The notes: generated by a model not told the origin, from the sequence alone. A DNA stretch of 64,000 bases from Lysobacter sp. CFH 32150 (GCF_022758295.1 NZ_JALDWJ010000004.1:248001-312000), one strand, 5' to 3'. Numbered from the stretch's first letter, positions 36,833 through 49,200 are shown. Made by a program: numbers and translations.

Positions 36833-37816
36833 TCAGGTAGGCCAGTGCGCGTGCTTGCGCTCCCACGCCCAGGCATGCGCGACGATGGTGTCGAGATTGG
36901 CAAACCGTGGCTGCCAACCCAGCTCGGCGCGCGCGCGATGTGAGTCGGCGACCAGGCTCGGCGGATCGCCCGCGCGACGTTCGCCGACCACCACCGGGAT
37001 CTCGCGACCGGTCACGCGTTGTGCGGCCGTGATCACTTCGCGCACCGAGAAGCCATTGCCATTGCCGAGGTTGTAACGCGCACTCCCGCCACCGGCCAGC
37101 AGCTGCTGCAACGCGAGCAGGTGCGCATCGCACAAGTCTTCGATATGGATGTAGTCGCGCACGCAGGTGCCGTCGGGCGTGGCGTAGTCGTCGCCGTAGA
37201 TGGTGATGTGCGGGCGGCGTCCGGCGGCGGCTTGCAGGATCAGCGGCAGCAGGTGCGTTTCCGGCTCGTGGCATTCGCCGAGTTCGCCGTCGGGATCGGC
37301 GCCGGCGGCGTTGAAATAGCGCAGGCACACCGACTTCAATCCGTAGGCGTGGTCGTAGTCCTCCAGCATCTGCTCGACCATCCACTTGCTGCGGCCGTAG
37401 GGGTTGATCGGCTGCTTGGGATGGGCTTCGTCGATCGGTACGTAGGCGGGATCACCGAAGATCGCCGCGGTCGAGGAGAAAATGAAGCGTGCGACGCCAT
37501 GGGCGCGCATGCCGTCGAGCAGCACCTGGGTCGCGGTGACGTTGTTGCGGTAATACTTGGCGGGATCGGCCACCGATTCGCCGACCTGGATGCTGCTGGC
37601 GAAATGCATCACCGCCGCGGGTTGGCATGTACGCAGCACTTGGTCGACGAAAGCGGCATCGTCAATGTCGCCGACATGCAGCTCCGCGTTCTGCACTGCG
37701 GCGCGGCGGCCGCTGCTCAGGTCGTCCGCCACGATCGGGTTGAAGCCCGATTGCCGCAGCCGTTTCACCATGTGCGAACCGATATAGCCCGCACCACCGA
37801 CGACCAGGATGTTCAA
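36833..37816 (-). CDS. galE: UDP-glucose 4-epimerase
   Basis: Interconverts UDP-glucose and UDP-galactose, supplying precursors for surface glycans. The 327 residues contain the NAD-binding VVGGAGYIGSHMVKRL (5-20), the catalytic Ser in FIFSSTAAIFGDP and YGRSKWMVEQML (YxxxK). The C-terminal substrate segments RYFNAAGADPDGELGE and NLGNGNGFSVRE are present. Last gene of a minus-strand operon after ydbT (25-bp gap) and physically linked to the glycosyltransferase genes. Confidence 0.95.
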   Translation of the reverse strand: MNILVVGGAGYIGSHMVKRLRQSGFNPIVADDLSSGRRAAVQNAELHVGDIDDAAFVDQVLRTCQPAAVMHFASSIQVGESVADPAKYYRNNVTATQVLLDGMRAHGVARFIFSSTAAIFGDPAYVPIDEAHPKQPINPYGRSKWMVEQMLEDYDHAYGLKSVCLRYFNAAGADPDGELGECHEPETHLLPLILQAAAGRRPHITIYGDDYATPDGTCVRDYIHIEDLCDAHLLALQQLLAGGGSARYNLGNGNGFSVREVITAAQRVTGREIPVVVGERRAGDPPSLVADSHRARAELGWQPRFANLDTIVAHAWAWERKHAHWPT

Positions 37817-37841
37817 GATGCACCTTCAGTAGAAAACATGC

Positions 37842-39353
37842 TCACCACTGCAACTTGCGCTGCGCCAGCGTGCGCGCCAGGCGCGTGTACAAGGCGCGCG
37901 CGTCCGCTTCGGCGATGTAACGGATGCGCAGCGGTGGCGCCAGCGCGGAGGCGCCGGCGGTGTCCAGCCACAACGTCGCCATGCCGTGGTGGCGATCGAA
38001 CGGGGTCCGCTCCAGGCGCAAGGCCTGCAACTTGTCGAGCTCGGCGAAGCGCCAGTAACGCGACCACCAGCCGCCGCGGAGTGCGATGAGGCGCGCGTTG
38101 AGCGAGTAACCCGCGCGACGCGCGTGCTGGCGCGCGGCGTAGATCGACCACGGCGCCCACAACAGCGCGAGCAAGCCCCAGCCGCCGAAGCGCCACGTCA
38201 GTGCGATCGTGGCGATCAATGCGAACACCACGCCCGGCTTGCACAACCGGCGCCATGCGCGCGGATGCAGCGGTTGCCAGTCGAGTGCGTCCCAACCAGC
38301 GTCGGCCGGGAGCAGGTGGCGGATCAGGTCGTCGCAGGCCTGCGGCGTGGCGATCGGGGCCAGTTCGCGCAGCGCGCGTTGCGGCTGTCCCTGTTGTTCG
38401 CCGACCGCACTGTCGATATGCAGGCTGCGGCGCTTGAACCAGCGATGCAGCACGCCTTCGTGCAAGGTCCAGGCCTGGATCCGCCGCCGCGCCGCGCTGG
38501 TCCTGGTGCGCGCGAGCAGGCCGCGTTCGACGGTGAGGCGGCGGCCGTGTTCGCTCAAGGTGAAACCGTAGTACTGCAACAACGCCAGCACGATCGACAG
38601 CAGCCGCAGCAGCGCCACGAACGCGAGCAATAGCGACGCCGCGGCCAGCACGTATTGGGCTGGTCCGAAGTGATGCGTGCCAGCCCAGCCGAACAACGCT
38701 TCGCCCCAGGATTCGAACAGGTTCGGGATCAGGCGCGAGTTGTACTGCGAGGCGCCGGCAAAAGCGCCGCCGATCACGATCAGGCCGCGGTTCGAGATCA
38801 GGCCGAGGCGTACCAACTCACCCGGCGACAATGCGAGCAGCACCTCATCCCGGGGCGCATCGATCACGTCCGGCGCCGGCACCTGTCCGCGATGGCGGAT
38901 CAGCTGTTCCAGCGCCAGCGCATCATCCATGCGCAGCACGCGCATCTGCGCCTCGGGTTTCTGTCCACCCGCCGACTCCAGCCGCAACTCGGCAACGCCG
39001 AACAGGCGATGCAGCAACGACTGCTGCACGACCACGTTATGGATGCGCGCGAACGGAATCTCGCGCCGGCTGCGGTGCAACCAGCCGCTGCGGATGGTGA
39101 TGCCGTCGCTACCGATCCGGTAACGGTAGGTGAAGTACTGCAATACCGAGATCAGCGCGAGCACACCGACGCCGATCAGTGGCCACAGTTCGTTGTTGTC
39201 GGCTCGCTGGCCGAAGAAGAACACTGCGACCAGCGGGACGATGAACTGCTTGAGCTGCGCCACCAGCACGAACAACCATGACCACGGATGCAGGCGGCGG
39301 TCCGGGGCTTCCACGGTGTCGGCGGGCACGGTCTCCACCGCGTCAGAGGGCAT
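37842..39353 (-). CDS. PH-domain membrane protein, YdbT-like
   Basis: 503 residues with repeated bacterial PH (bPH2) domains alternating with pairs of transmembrane segments: WSWLFVLVAQLKQFIVPLVA near the start, helices near 220-260 and 380-410. The first PH domain contains YRIGSDGITIRSGWLHRSRREIPFARIHNVVVQQSLLHRLFGVAEL, a strong family signature. Layout and size match YdbT, which pairs with the smaller YdbS. The function is unknown; a membrane or lipid-related role is suggested by its position after lpxL. Confidence 0.85.
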   Translation of the reverse strand: MPSDAVETVPADTVEAPDRRLHPWSWLFVLVAQLKQFIVPLVAVFFFGQRADNNELWPLIGVGVLALISVLQYFTYRYRIGSDGITIRSGWLHRSRREIPFARIHNVVVQQSLLHRLFGVAELRLESAGGQKPEAQMRVLRMDDALALEQLIRHRGQVPAPDVIDAPRDEVLLALSPGELVRLGLISNRGLIVIGGAFAGASQYNSRLIPNLFESWGEALFGWAGTHHFGPAQYVLAAASLLLAFVALLRLLSIVLALLQYYGFTLSEHGRRLTVERGLLARTRTSAARRRIQAWTLHEGVLHRWFKRRSLHIDSAVGEQQGQPQRALRELAPIATPQACDDLIRHLLPADAGWDALDWQPLHPRAWRRLCKPGVVFALIATIALTWRFGGWGLLALLWAPWSIYAARQHARRAGYSLNARLIALRGGWWSRYWRFAELDKLQALRLERTPFDRHHGMATLWLDTAGASALAPPLRIRYIAEADARALYTRLARTLAQRKLQW

Positions 39354-39852
39354 CGTCGTCGTGGTCGAGCTGGCGGGCGAGGCGATCGCGCAGGCGTTCG
39401 GCGTCGCCTTCGTCGAGGCCGGACACCGACACCGCGCTCATCCTGCTGCCGGCGGTATGGATCACCAGCGTGGCCAAATGCCAGCGTCGTTCCAGCGGGC
39501 CGTGCTTGAGGTCGAGGTGTTGCACGCGCGAAGCCGGCACGCGTGTTTCGCGCCGCCACAGATTGCCGCGCAGCAGCGCGAAGCCATCGGCGTCGAGCAG
39601 CCAGAACGTGCGGCGATGGCGGCGCGTGCCGCTCCAGCTGCCCACCATGATGCCGACCGTGAGGCCGATCGCTGCCGCCAGCAACGGCGAAACGACATCG
39701 CGTGCTTCGGCCGCCATGCCGAACGCGAAGGCCAGGCCCACGCCGAGTACGGAGGCATCGGCCAGCACGAACAGGCTGCGAGCACGCGGCGGCAGGGGGT
39801 TCCACTCGGGTGCGGGCAACTCGGATGCGGACAATGTGGCGGCTTCGGTCAT
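39343..39852 (-). CDS. PH-domain membrane protein, YdbS-like
   Basis: 169 residues: two N-terminal transmembrane helices (SLFVLADASVLGVGLAFAFG and LLAAAIGLTVGIMVG) and one bPH2 domain (FWLLDADGFALLRGNLWRRETRVPASRVQHLDLKHGPLER). This is the small partner of the YdbS/YdbT pair, overlapping ydbT by 11 bases. It starts two bases after the lpxL-like gene ends. The start was placed at the ATG directly before the hydrophobic part; longer frames overlap lpxL. Confidence 0.83.
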   Translation of the reverse strand: MTEAATLSASELPAPEWNPLPPRARSLFVLADASVLGVGLAFAFGMAAEARDVVSPLLAAAIGLTVGIMVGSWSGTRRHRRTFWLLDADGFALLRGNLWRRETRVPASRVQHLDLKHGPLERRWHLATLVIHTAGSRMSAVSVSGLDEGDAERLRDRLARQLDHDDDAL

Positions 39853-39854
39853 GG

Positions 39855-40808
39855 TCACGATTCGGCGCGGCGTTGGTAGCGGTGAGGGTAGCAACCCGGC
39901 CAATACGGATTGCACAGCGGCGAGCCTTGCGGCTGGATGGAATAGCGCTTGTAGGTCCATTGGTACTGCGCCGGATCGCGGCGAGCAATGTGTTCGACCG
40001 CAACGTTGAGCGCGGCGACGCCCGCCTCCGCATCGGCGATGCCCGCCGGCGCTGGTTCGAAGCGCAGGGCGAATACCGGTCCTGCCGGCGAATCGCCAAC
40101 CCGCTCGCAATACCCGAACAACACCGTCGCGCCGGTGCGTTGCGCCAGCCGCGGCAACAAGGTCATGGTCAGCGCGGGAATACCGAAGAATGGAGCGAAT
40201 TCGCCGTCGCCGGCCTTCGGCTGCTGGTCGGGGAGGATGCCGGTGACGCCGCCGTCCTTGAGCAGCTTGAACAGTTGCCGGATCGCCGGACCTTCGGCGC
40301 GCACCTGGGTGACACGGCCCGCATCGCCGTGCGCGGCGCGCACGCGATTGAGGAAGGCCTCGCCGACCACCGACTCCGGCGGTGCATACAGGATCGCCAG
40401 CGGCGTACGCCAGGCCAGCCACTGGTTCAACAGTTCCCAATTGCCGTAGTGCGGTGCGGCGACGATGAGGCCACGGCCGGCGGCGACGGCTGCGTCGAAC
40501 AGCTCGACGCCCTGCGTCTCGCGGATCAGCGCCAGGTTGTCGGCGTGCGGCCGGGTCCAGAAGCGCAGCGTTTCCAGCGTCTGTCGTGCGGTGGCGCGGA
40601 GGATGCCGGCATGCAATTCAGCACGCTGGCCCGGCAGCAACTCGGGATAGGCCAGCTCGAGGTTGCGTCGCGCCACTTTGCTCATGCGTGCGTCGCGCCA
40701 ACGCCACCAGGCGGCGATGGCATCGGCGAATGTTCGCAGCCACGGCCAGGGCAGGCGGGCGAACGCTGCGGCCAGCGCGTAGAGGAATCGGGCGGTGAGG
40801 TCGGTCAC
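39855..40808 (-). CDS. Lipid A biosynthesis lauroyl acyltransferase (LpxL/HtrB family)
   Basis: 317-residue inner-membrane-associated acyltransferase that adds a secondary acyl chain to lipid A. The catalytic H(X4)E motif appears in [15 protein letters not shown], followed by the family's [43 protein letters not shown] and QYQWTYKRY. Lead gene of the lpxL-ydbS-ydbT-galE operon. Which of the LpxL/LpxM/LpxP activities it has cannot be told from sequence alone. Confidence 0.9.
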   Translation of the reverse strand: MTDLTARFLYALAAAFARLPWPWLRTFADAIAAWWRWRDARMSKVARRNLELAYPELLPGQRAELHAGILRATARQTLETLRFWTRPHADNLALIRETQGVELFDAAVAAGRGLIVAAPHYGNWELLNQWLAWRTPLAILYAPPESVVGEAFLNRVRAAHGDAGRVTQVRAEGPAIRQLFKLLKDGGVTGILPDQQPKAGDGEFAPFFGIPALTMTLLPRLAQRTGATVLFGYCERVGDSPAGPVFALRFEPAPAGIADAEAGVAALNVAVEHIARRDPAQYQWTYKRYSIQPQGSPLCNPYWPGCYPHRYQRRAES

Positions 40809-40936
40809 GGCCTCAGTCTAGCGGGTGCCTTGCAGTGCAGAACCTGGTCCGGCACGCGCGCGCTGCAAATGCCGTAAAACGTGGCGGGCAAGGTTTGGTA
40901 CTACAAAATCATCGACCCCGACTACTCCCGATTCGC

Positions 40937-41377
40937 ATGCTTGCCCTCATCCAACGCGTCACCTCCGCTTCCGTTGCCGTCGCCGGCGAAACCACCGGCG
41001 CCATCGGTCCCGGCCTGCTCGCGCTGGTCGCAGTGGAGCCCGGCGACAGCGAAGCGCAGATCGCACGCATGGCCGAACGTCTGCTCGGCTATCGCGTATT
41101 CGACGACGGCGCGGGCCGCATGAATCGTTCGCTCGCCGACACCGGCGGCGGCCTGCTGCTGGTCAGCCAGTTCACCCTCGCCGCCGACACCAGCTCCGGC
41201 ATGCGCCCAGGCTTCTCCACGGCCGCGCCGCCCGCCGAGGCTGAACGCGGATTCAACCGTCTGGTCGCGATCTGCCGCGAAAAACACGCCTCGGGGGTGG
41301 AAATCGGCCGCTTCGGCGCCCATATGACCGTCAGCCTGGTCAACGACGGCCCGGTCACCTTCCTGCTCCGGCCTTAG
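40937..41377 (+). CDS. dtd: D-aminoacyl-tRNA deacylase
   Basis: Hydrolyses D-amino acids mischarged on tRNA. The 146-residue length is standard. The active-site motifs SQFTL (within [11 protein letters not shown], about 76-84) and the C-terminal NDGPVTFLL are both present, with the family's MLALIQRV start. The ATG at 40937 fits that start exactly. It precedes rpoD by 81 bp. Confidence 0.95.
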   Translation: MLALIQRVTSASVAVAGETTGAIGPGLLALVAVEPGDSEAQIARMAERLLGYRVFDDGAGRMNRSLADTGGGLLLVSQFTLAADTSSGMRPGFSTAAPPAEAERGFNRLVAICREKHASGVEIGRFGAHMTVSLVNDGPVTFLLRP

Positions 41378-41411
41378 TTTCCAGCCGGCGGCGGTGGGGC
41401 TACCGCCCGGC

Positions 41412-41420
41412 TGGTATAAT
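41412..41420 (+). promoter_or_regulatory. Extended -10 promoter for rpoD
   Basis: TGGTATAAT, a consensus TATAAT (41415-41420) with the extended TGn. No -35 is evident 17 bp upstream. Transcription would start near 41427, 32 bases before the rpoD ATG. Confidence 0.65.
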
Positions 41421-41458
41421 GCTGGGTTCCCTTGACACCCTCTACGGTGGCGCGCCAC

Positions 41459-43306
<1,848 letters not shown>

Positions 43307-43333
43307 CGCACGCGGCAGTTCCTGCGACACCAC

Positions 43334-43363
43334 AACGGCCGCCCATCGCGGCCGTTGCTTTTT
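43334..43363 (+). terminator. Rho-independent terminator after rpoD
   Basis: 9-bp stem AACGGCCGC/GCGGCCGTT (43334-43342 with 43348-43356), loop CCATC, then GCTTTTTG. Confidence 0.88.
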
Positions 43364-43432
43364 GTGGTCATCGCGACACGACGCCGGTGGATCGAATACG
43401 CTGCGCATTCCGTTGAACCGTACGGGGAACGC

Positions 43433-45790
43433 ATGCGCAGATCGGCTGACCACCCATCCCGGCAACGTTCCTTGCCGCTGTTGTGCGCCTGGGCCATCGC
43501 CGGCGCGACGATCGCAGTGCCGGCGCAATCTGCCGACAGTGTCTATGCCGCGGTCGACCCCTTCATCGGCACCGGTGGCGAGGGCCACACGTTTCCCGGC
43601 GCCGTCGTGCCGTTCGGCATGATCCAGCTCAGCCCGGATACGCAGATCAAGCCGCGCAAGGAAGCCTACGGCTGGGCCGCCGGCTATCGCTACGACGACA
43701 GCAGCATTGTCGGCTTCTCGCACACCCACTTCTCGGGTACCGGGCACTCCGATCTCGGCGACGTGCTGCTGATGCCGATCGCCGGCGAGGTCAAGCTCGA
43801 ACGCGGCGATGCGAAGCAATCCGGGAGCGGCTATACCTCGCGTTTCAGCCACGACGGCGAAGTCGCCGAGCCCGGCTACTACGCGGTCACGCTGGACGAT
43901 TATGCGATCCGCGCCGAACTCACCGCGAGCGAACGCGTCGGCGTGCATCGCTACACCTTTCCCAAAGGCAAGGCCGCGCACGTGCTCGTCGACCTGCGCA
44001 CCAGCATGTACGACTACGCCGGCAAAGTGCAGTGGTCGCGCCTGCGCCTGCGTGCCGACGGCACGGTGACGGGCTTCCGCGAAACCCGCGGCTGGGCACC
44101 AGGCCGCCAGCTGTATTTCGCAATGCGCTTTTCGCGCGCGCCCAGCGGCCACCAGTTCCACGACACCGAGCAGGACGTCGTTTACAAGGGCTTTCCGCCG
44201 CCGGCCGAAAAAACGCCGTCGCAGCGCGCGCAGATCGAAGGTCGCCAACTGGTCGGCGCGTTCGATTTCGCCGATGCACCTGGCGCGCAATTGCTGGTCA
44301 AGGTTTCGATTTCACCGGTCAGCGAAGACAACGCCATCGCCAACCTCGATGCCGAAGTCCCCGCATGGGATTTCGATGGTGTTCGCAAACAGGCACGCGC
44401 CGCTTGGACGCAGGCCTTATCCGCGATCGACGTCGACGCACCCGAGCCGATGCGCAAGAGCTTCTACACCGCGCTCTATCACACGCTGATGGGCCCGAGC
44501 CTGTTCATGGACAGCGATGGCCGCTATCGCGGTCCGGACAATGCCGTGCACCAGGCCAAGGGCTTCCGCAATCATTCGACGTTCTCGCTGTGGGACACCT
44601 ACCGTGCGCTGCATCCGCTGCTGACGCTGGTGCAACCGGCACAGCGCAGCAACGACTTCGTCAATTCATTGCTCGCTGCGCGCCGCGAAAGTCCGTACGG
44701 CGTACTGCCGGTATGGTCGTTCCATGGCCTGGAGACGTGGTGCATGATCGGCTACCACGCGGTGCCGGTGATCGCCGATGCCTACATGAAGGGCATCCGC
44801 GGCTACGACGCCAACGAGGCCTTGGACGCGATGGTGGCGAGCGCGAGTTACGGCCCTTACGACGGCATCGCGCAGTACATGGAACTCGGCTACGTGCCGA
44901 TCGACGAAGAAGGCGAGGCCGCATCGAAGACGCTCGAATACGCCTTCGACGACTGGACCATCGCGCGCACGGCCGAAGCAATGGGCCGCAACGACATCGC
45001 CGCGCAATTCGAAAAACGCGCAGCGAACTGGACGCACGCGTTCGACCCCGCGACTGGGTTCATGCGTGCGCGCAAGCGCGACGGCGGTTTCCGCGAACCG
45101 TTCGATCCCACCGTCAGCGGCTACGGCAGCGACTACACCGAGGGCAATGCCTGGCAGTACTCGTGGTACGTGCCGCAGGATGTCGCCGGACTGAGCGCGG
45201 CACTCGGCGGCGACGACAAGCTGGTCGCCAAGCTCGATCAGGTCTTCGACGCCAAGGTCGACCCGAAAACCTTCGAACACATGGAAGACATCACCGGCCT
45301 GATCGGCTGGTACGCGCATGGCAACGAACCGAGCCATCACGTCGCCTATCTGTATGCCTATGCCGGGCAGCCGTGGCGGACGCAGGAACGCCTGAAGCAG
45401 ATCATGGACAGCCAGTACGCTCCGCGGCCCGACGGCCTCGCCGGCAACGACGACCTGGGCCAGATGTCGGCGTGGTTCGTGTTCACTGCGCTGGGCTTCT
45501 ATCCGGTGGCACCGGGCAGCAACGAGTACGTGATCGGGCGTCCGTTCCTGCCGCGCGCGACGTTGAACCTGCCCAACGGCAAGCGCTTCAGCGTGGTCGC
45601 CGAGAATATGGACGACGCGCATCCCTATGCCGGGGGCGTCACGCTCAACGGCAAGCCGCTCGAACGCAGCTACCTGCGTCATGACGAGATCATGGCGGGT
45701 GGCGAATTGCGCTTCGTCATGCAGGCGACGCCCGATAAGCAGTGGGCGACGGCTGCGGGCCAGCGCCCGTACTCGATGTCGACGCGATGA
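43433..45790 (+). CDS. Secreted GH92 alpha-mannosidase
   Basis: 785 residues. A basic N-terminus and hydrophobic stretch (LPLLCAWAIAGATIAVPAQS) form a signal peptide. The mature enzyme has the GH92 beta-sandwich start DPFIGTGGEGHTFPGAVVPFGMIQLSPD and HTHFSGTGHSDLGD. The catalytic barrel carries YTEGNAWQYSWYVPQD, EPSHHVAYLYAYAG and NDDLGQMSAWFVF, which holds the catalytic acidic residues of the family. GH92 enzymes are calcium-dependent exo-mannosidases that trim eukaryotic-type N-glycans or fungal mannans. It is a single gene without a transport system, so it probably acts extracellularly or in the periplasm as a scavenger. Confidence 0.93.
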   Translation: MRRSADHPSRQRSLPLLCAWAIAGATIAVPAQSADSVYAAVDPFIGTGGEGHTFPGAVVPFGMIQLSPDTQIKPRKEAYGWAAGYRYDDSSIVGFSHTHFSGTGHSDLGDVLLMPIAGEVKLERGDAKQSGSGYTSRFSHDGEVAEPGYYAVTLDDYAIRAELTASERVGVHRYTFPKGKAAHVLVDLRTSMYDYAGKVQWSRLRLRADGTVTGFRETRGWAPGRQLYFAMRFSRAPSGHQFHDTEQDVVYKGFPPPAEKTPSQRAQIEGRQLVGAFDFADAPGAQLLVKVSISPVSEDNAIANLDAEVPAWDFDGVRKQARAAWTQALSAIDVDAPEPMRKSFYTALYHTLMGPSLFMDSDGRYRGPDNAVHQAKGFRNHSTFSLWDTYRALHPLLTLVQPAQRSNDFVNSLLAARRESPYGVLPVWSFHGLETWCMIGYHAVPVIADAYMKGIRGYDANEALDAMVASASYGPYDGIAQYMELGYVPIDEEGEAASKTLEYAFDDWTIARTAEAMGRNDIAAQFEKRAANWTHAFDPATGFMRARKRDGGFREPFDPTVSGYGSDYTEGNAWQYSWYVPQDVAGLSAALGGDDKLVAKLDQVFDAKVDPKTFEHMEDITGLIGWYAHGNEPSHHVAYLYAYAGQPWRTQERLKQIMDSQYAPRPDGLAGNDDLGQMSAWFVFTALGFYPVAPGSNEYVIGRPFLPRATLNLPNGKRFSVVAENMDDAHPYAGGVTLNGKPLERSYLRHDEIMAGGELRFVMQATPDKQWATAAGQRPYSMSTR

Positions 45791-45826
45791 GATGCGAGTG
45801 CGCGCCTGCACTAAAATGTACAACGC

Positions 45827-45902
45827 GGGCCTATAGCTCAATGGTTAGAGCAGAGGACTCATAATCCTTTGGTTCCAGGTTCGAGTCCTGGTGGGCCCAC
45901 CA
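45827..45902 (+). tRNA. tRNA with CAU anticodon, probably tRNA-Ile2 (k2CAU)
   Basis: 76 nt folding into a complete cloverleaf with encoded CCA: acceptor GGGCCTA/TGGGCCC, D arm GCTC/GAGC, anticodon stem GAGGA/TCCTT with loop CTCATAA, and T arm CCAGG/CCTGG with TTCGAGT. The short D loop and the CTCATAATC...CTTTGG region resemble E. coli ileX more than metT. It is therefore likely the isoleucine tRNA whose C34 is changed to lysidine by TilS. Elongator Met is the alternative. A TAAAAT at 45812-45817 could be its -10. Confidence 0.85.
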
Positions 45903-46013
45903 CTTACCGATCATGCACTTAGGCCGACTTTCGAGTCGGCCCGTCGGGTGGGCGGCAGCTCGCGTGAGCGGACCCTAAGGCGAATCCGTTTCTAGCGAAG
46001 TCATCAACGGCTG

Positions 46014-46257
46014 CTATCGACCCATAGCGAACGCCCTTTGGCGCAGCTCGTGCCGGTCCGATAGCGCGTTTCCGCGCGTCTTCGGGTTCGTCGGGGTTGG
46101 GCACGCGACGCCGAGGTCATCGTTGAAATCTGCACCTTCCCGCTTCTCGCGGAACATGCGACGCGGGCCGCGCAGGGTGACCGTGTGCGCCCTCGGTGAA
46201 CGTCGCGAGCCAGTCGCCGTTCACGTCGAAGGCCATCGCCTGCAGCAGCCCGTTCAT
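46014..46257 (-). pseudogene. Frameshifted ORF coupled to the end of the giant gene
   Basis: The ATG (46257) overlaps the giant gene's TGA by four bases. Frame 1 reads MNGLLQAMAFDVNGDWLATF then TEGAH, and goes off into an unlikely Pro/Arg-rich stretch ending after 46 codons. Skipping one base at 46185 restores a more natural frame, TVTLRGPRRMFREKREGADF and onward to a stop at 46014. I read this as one small gene carrying a single-base insertion, or a remnant of a longer one. A sequencing error or programmed frameshift is also possible. No family is assigned. Confidence 0.5.
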
Positions 46258-49200
46258 ACGCCGCCGTCGTCGCCTTCCGTGGGCTTGTCGAACGCGGGTT
46301 TGACGCGGTCGTAGACGTCCTTGAACAGCTGGCGGGTGGCCGTGTTCTTGGCCGGGTCGTCATGGAACAGCGCCCTCTCTCCGCCGATCTTCAGCATCCA
46401 CAGCGCGATCTGTTCGTTGTAGCGGCCGGCCGTCTTGAGGTCGGCGAGGTAGCCGTTGTCGCGCCAGGCGCCCCCGTCCAGCGCAAGCGCATAGCGATAG
46501 AACCCTTTGAGATTGGGGTTCGTGGGCACCGGCGTTTTTCGGCTGCGATTGCGCAGGTCCTGCCGGACGCGCCACGCCACGTGGTTGCACGTGACCTCGC
46601 CCATGACGTACCACGCAATGCCCGGGGTGCCGCTGTACGCATTCGCCTTGGCCAGGTCGACGTAGAATCCCGGATTCGCGGAGGGCGTGCTCTTCTCGAG
46701 TGCGATGAAGAAGTCGCGATTGCGGAAGTGCGTGAGCTCGTGCGCCAAGACTTCGGCGAAGCGCTCGCGCGCCTGTCCGTGCGACTTGCCGGCCTGCACG
46801 ATCGTGGTTGCGATCAGCACCTCGCCCTTCCAGGCCCCCGCGCTGCCGTAGTAGACCGTGACCCCGTTGCCGATGCTCGCGGCCGCGTTGGCCACTTTCG
46901 TTTGCTCCGCGGCGGGTACGGCCGCCTTGGCCCTGGCGACACTCGCGGAACTGAAGATGCCCGCGAGGTTACCGACGTCGAGCTCGTGGAATGCAAACGT
47001 CGCGAGCTGTTTTGCCCAACTGCCCGACGGATATGTATCCAGCGCACGCAGGATGTCGGCGATCTCGAGGTCGAGCCGGTCGGCGGTGACGAAACGCGCA
47101 AAAATGCCGGCGCTCAACGTCGGCGCGACCGGGCTGGGTGCTGCGCCGCCAGTTCCCGGACTGCCGCGATCCCTGCGGGTGGGTTGATAGTACGCATCGA
47201 GGTCTTCGTGCTCGAAGCCTGCGTCCAGCGCTTCCATCGACTCGCGGGTGTCGGTGGCTTCGTCTTCCGACGCGCCGCCGATGCTCTCGTCCATGGCCTC
47301 GCCGATGGTTTCGTCTGTCGCTTCGTCCATGCCCTCGTTCGCGGCGTCGAAGTCTTCCCCCGGCCATGCTTCGTCGAGCACGGTGCGGAAGGTTTCCTCG
47401 ACGCGCGCTTCGTCATCGGGCGCGAGGGTGTCCTCCATCCAGGACGGCGAGTCCGCTTCATACGCGGCTTCATCCGCAGGGACGTACGCCTCGAACGCCT
47501 CGGGCGTCTCGCCCTGTCCGCCGGTCGCGCGGGACGAGTACTTGTACATGTGCCAGCCCGACCTGCCGCCTAGCAGATGCGTGACGTTGACGTCGACTTC
47601 GCTCCCCACCTTCACGTCGACGATCGCAACGGCGTTCTTGTAGAGCGAGATTTTGCCGGCCCTGCCTGCGGTCACGGCCTCGGTCCCGCTGTCGGACATG
47701 AACCCGGGCGAGATCCGGTACTGCCCTACGTGGAAGGGGGTGTAATGCCTCCCTTCGGCATACCACTCCTTGGCACCCAAGCGGATCTTCGTCTGCAGGC
47801 CGGACGACGTGATCTGCAGCACCTCGGGCTTCGGTCGCCCGCTGCCGGGGAGGTTCGCGGTCATGCAGTAGCTGTGGTGGACGTCGCCGGACACCAGCAC
47901 CAGCGTCTTCAGCCCGGTGTTCCGCTTGCCCGCGACCAGGCCCCACAGGTCGCGCCAGCTCTTGTCGCGCACCATATGCTCGAGGTCATTGTCGCGCCGG
48001 AACCTCTTTGTCAAACGCGGTGTCGGCGTTGGCGCGATGAAAGCCCGGATCGCATCCCACGTGCTGTCGGCCGCCCACGCTTTCGCAAAGGCGTCGGGGT
48101 TGGTCATGATCTCCATCGGCGCTTGCGGCAGCAGCAACGGCGTCGACGGCGCGATGAAGGCCACCGCGTCTTTCGATGTCGCCAGCGCAGCGCGCATCCA
48201 TCCGATCTGGCCGTCGTCGATGGTCTGGCTCATCGGCGATTTCTTGTCGTGGTCGATGCGCGTCCAATCGTCTTCAGCCGTGAGCATCCGCTTGCGCGAA
48301 CGGCAGTCCGGCACGAGGAACGGCGGATCGAATGGCAGGCGGTAGTACCACGCCAGGTCGGGGATGCCAGCGGGCTTCTTGTTCGGCCCGGCGACGCACG
48401 CCGCATGCACGAGCTTGCGCAGTTCCGGCAGCGCGTCGGTGCCAGCACCCTGCGCCGCCGCGACGAGGGCGGCACGCGGGTCACCGGCCTGCTTCCACTG
48501 CGACGGCGCCTTGTTGCCCCAGCCCTGGTACATCCAATACGCGCACAGCGCATCGGTGATCGTCTTGGGCCACATCCGGTAATGGTCCTGCGACGAGTGG
48601 ATCATGCGCATCCACGCGGTGTCGACGTTCCAGTCGTCGGTCACCTCGTGGTCGTCGAACATCAGGAACGTCGGGATGTTGCCGAGCGCGAAACGCACCT
48701 CCGGCGAACTGGTCCACGCGCGTTCGTAGAGGAATCCGTACTCGGCGAAGTCTCCGGCGTGCCGGCCTTTGTTGGCCGATGGGTGGCCGAATTGGTTGGG
48801 TCTGCGCACGCCACTTTCGCTCGACGCCTGGTCCTTCAGCGTCGGCAGTTCATCTTCGAAGTCCGGGAGTTTCCACAACAGGAAGTTGCACGACCGATAG
48901 CGGAATGCGCGCGGGTTCGCCAGTACTTCCTGCCGCCCCGAACACCAGTAGTCCTGATAGACGCGATAGGGCGCCGTCGAGATTTCCAGCGCTTCGACCT
49001 TCGGAATCAGCGCAATCGCTGCCTGCATCTTCCGCTCGTAGTCCGACGGGTTCTTTGCGCCTTGCACGCTGGCCCGCTTGGTGTGCTCGGTGTCGTAGGA
49101 CAGCTGCATCTGTTTCCTGGTCACCAAGCCGTCCCTGAACTTTTCGAGGATCGGGTAGCTGGCGTAGACCTGGTCGAGCTTCTTCAGGCCGGCCTCCACC

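Noticed and set aside
41432-41437. TTGACA as a -35 for rpoD
   Set aside because: It lies downstream of the TATAAT and has no -10 before the start codon.
43483-45684. 733-residue frame on the same strand as the mannosidase
   Set aside because: It is the second frame of the GH92 gene, Arg-rich and without motifs.
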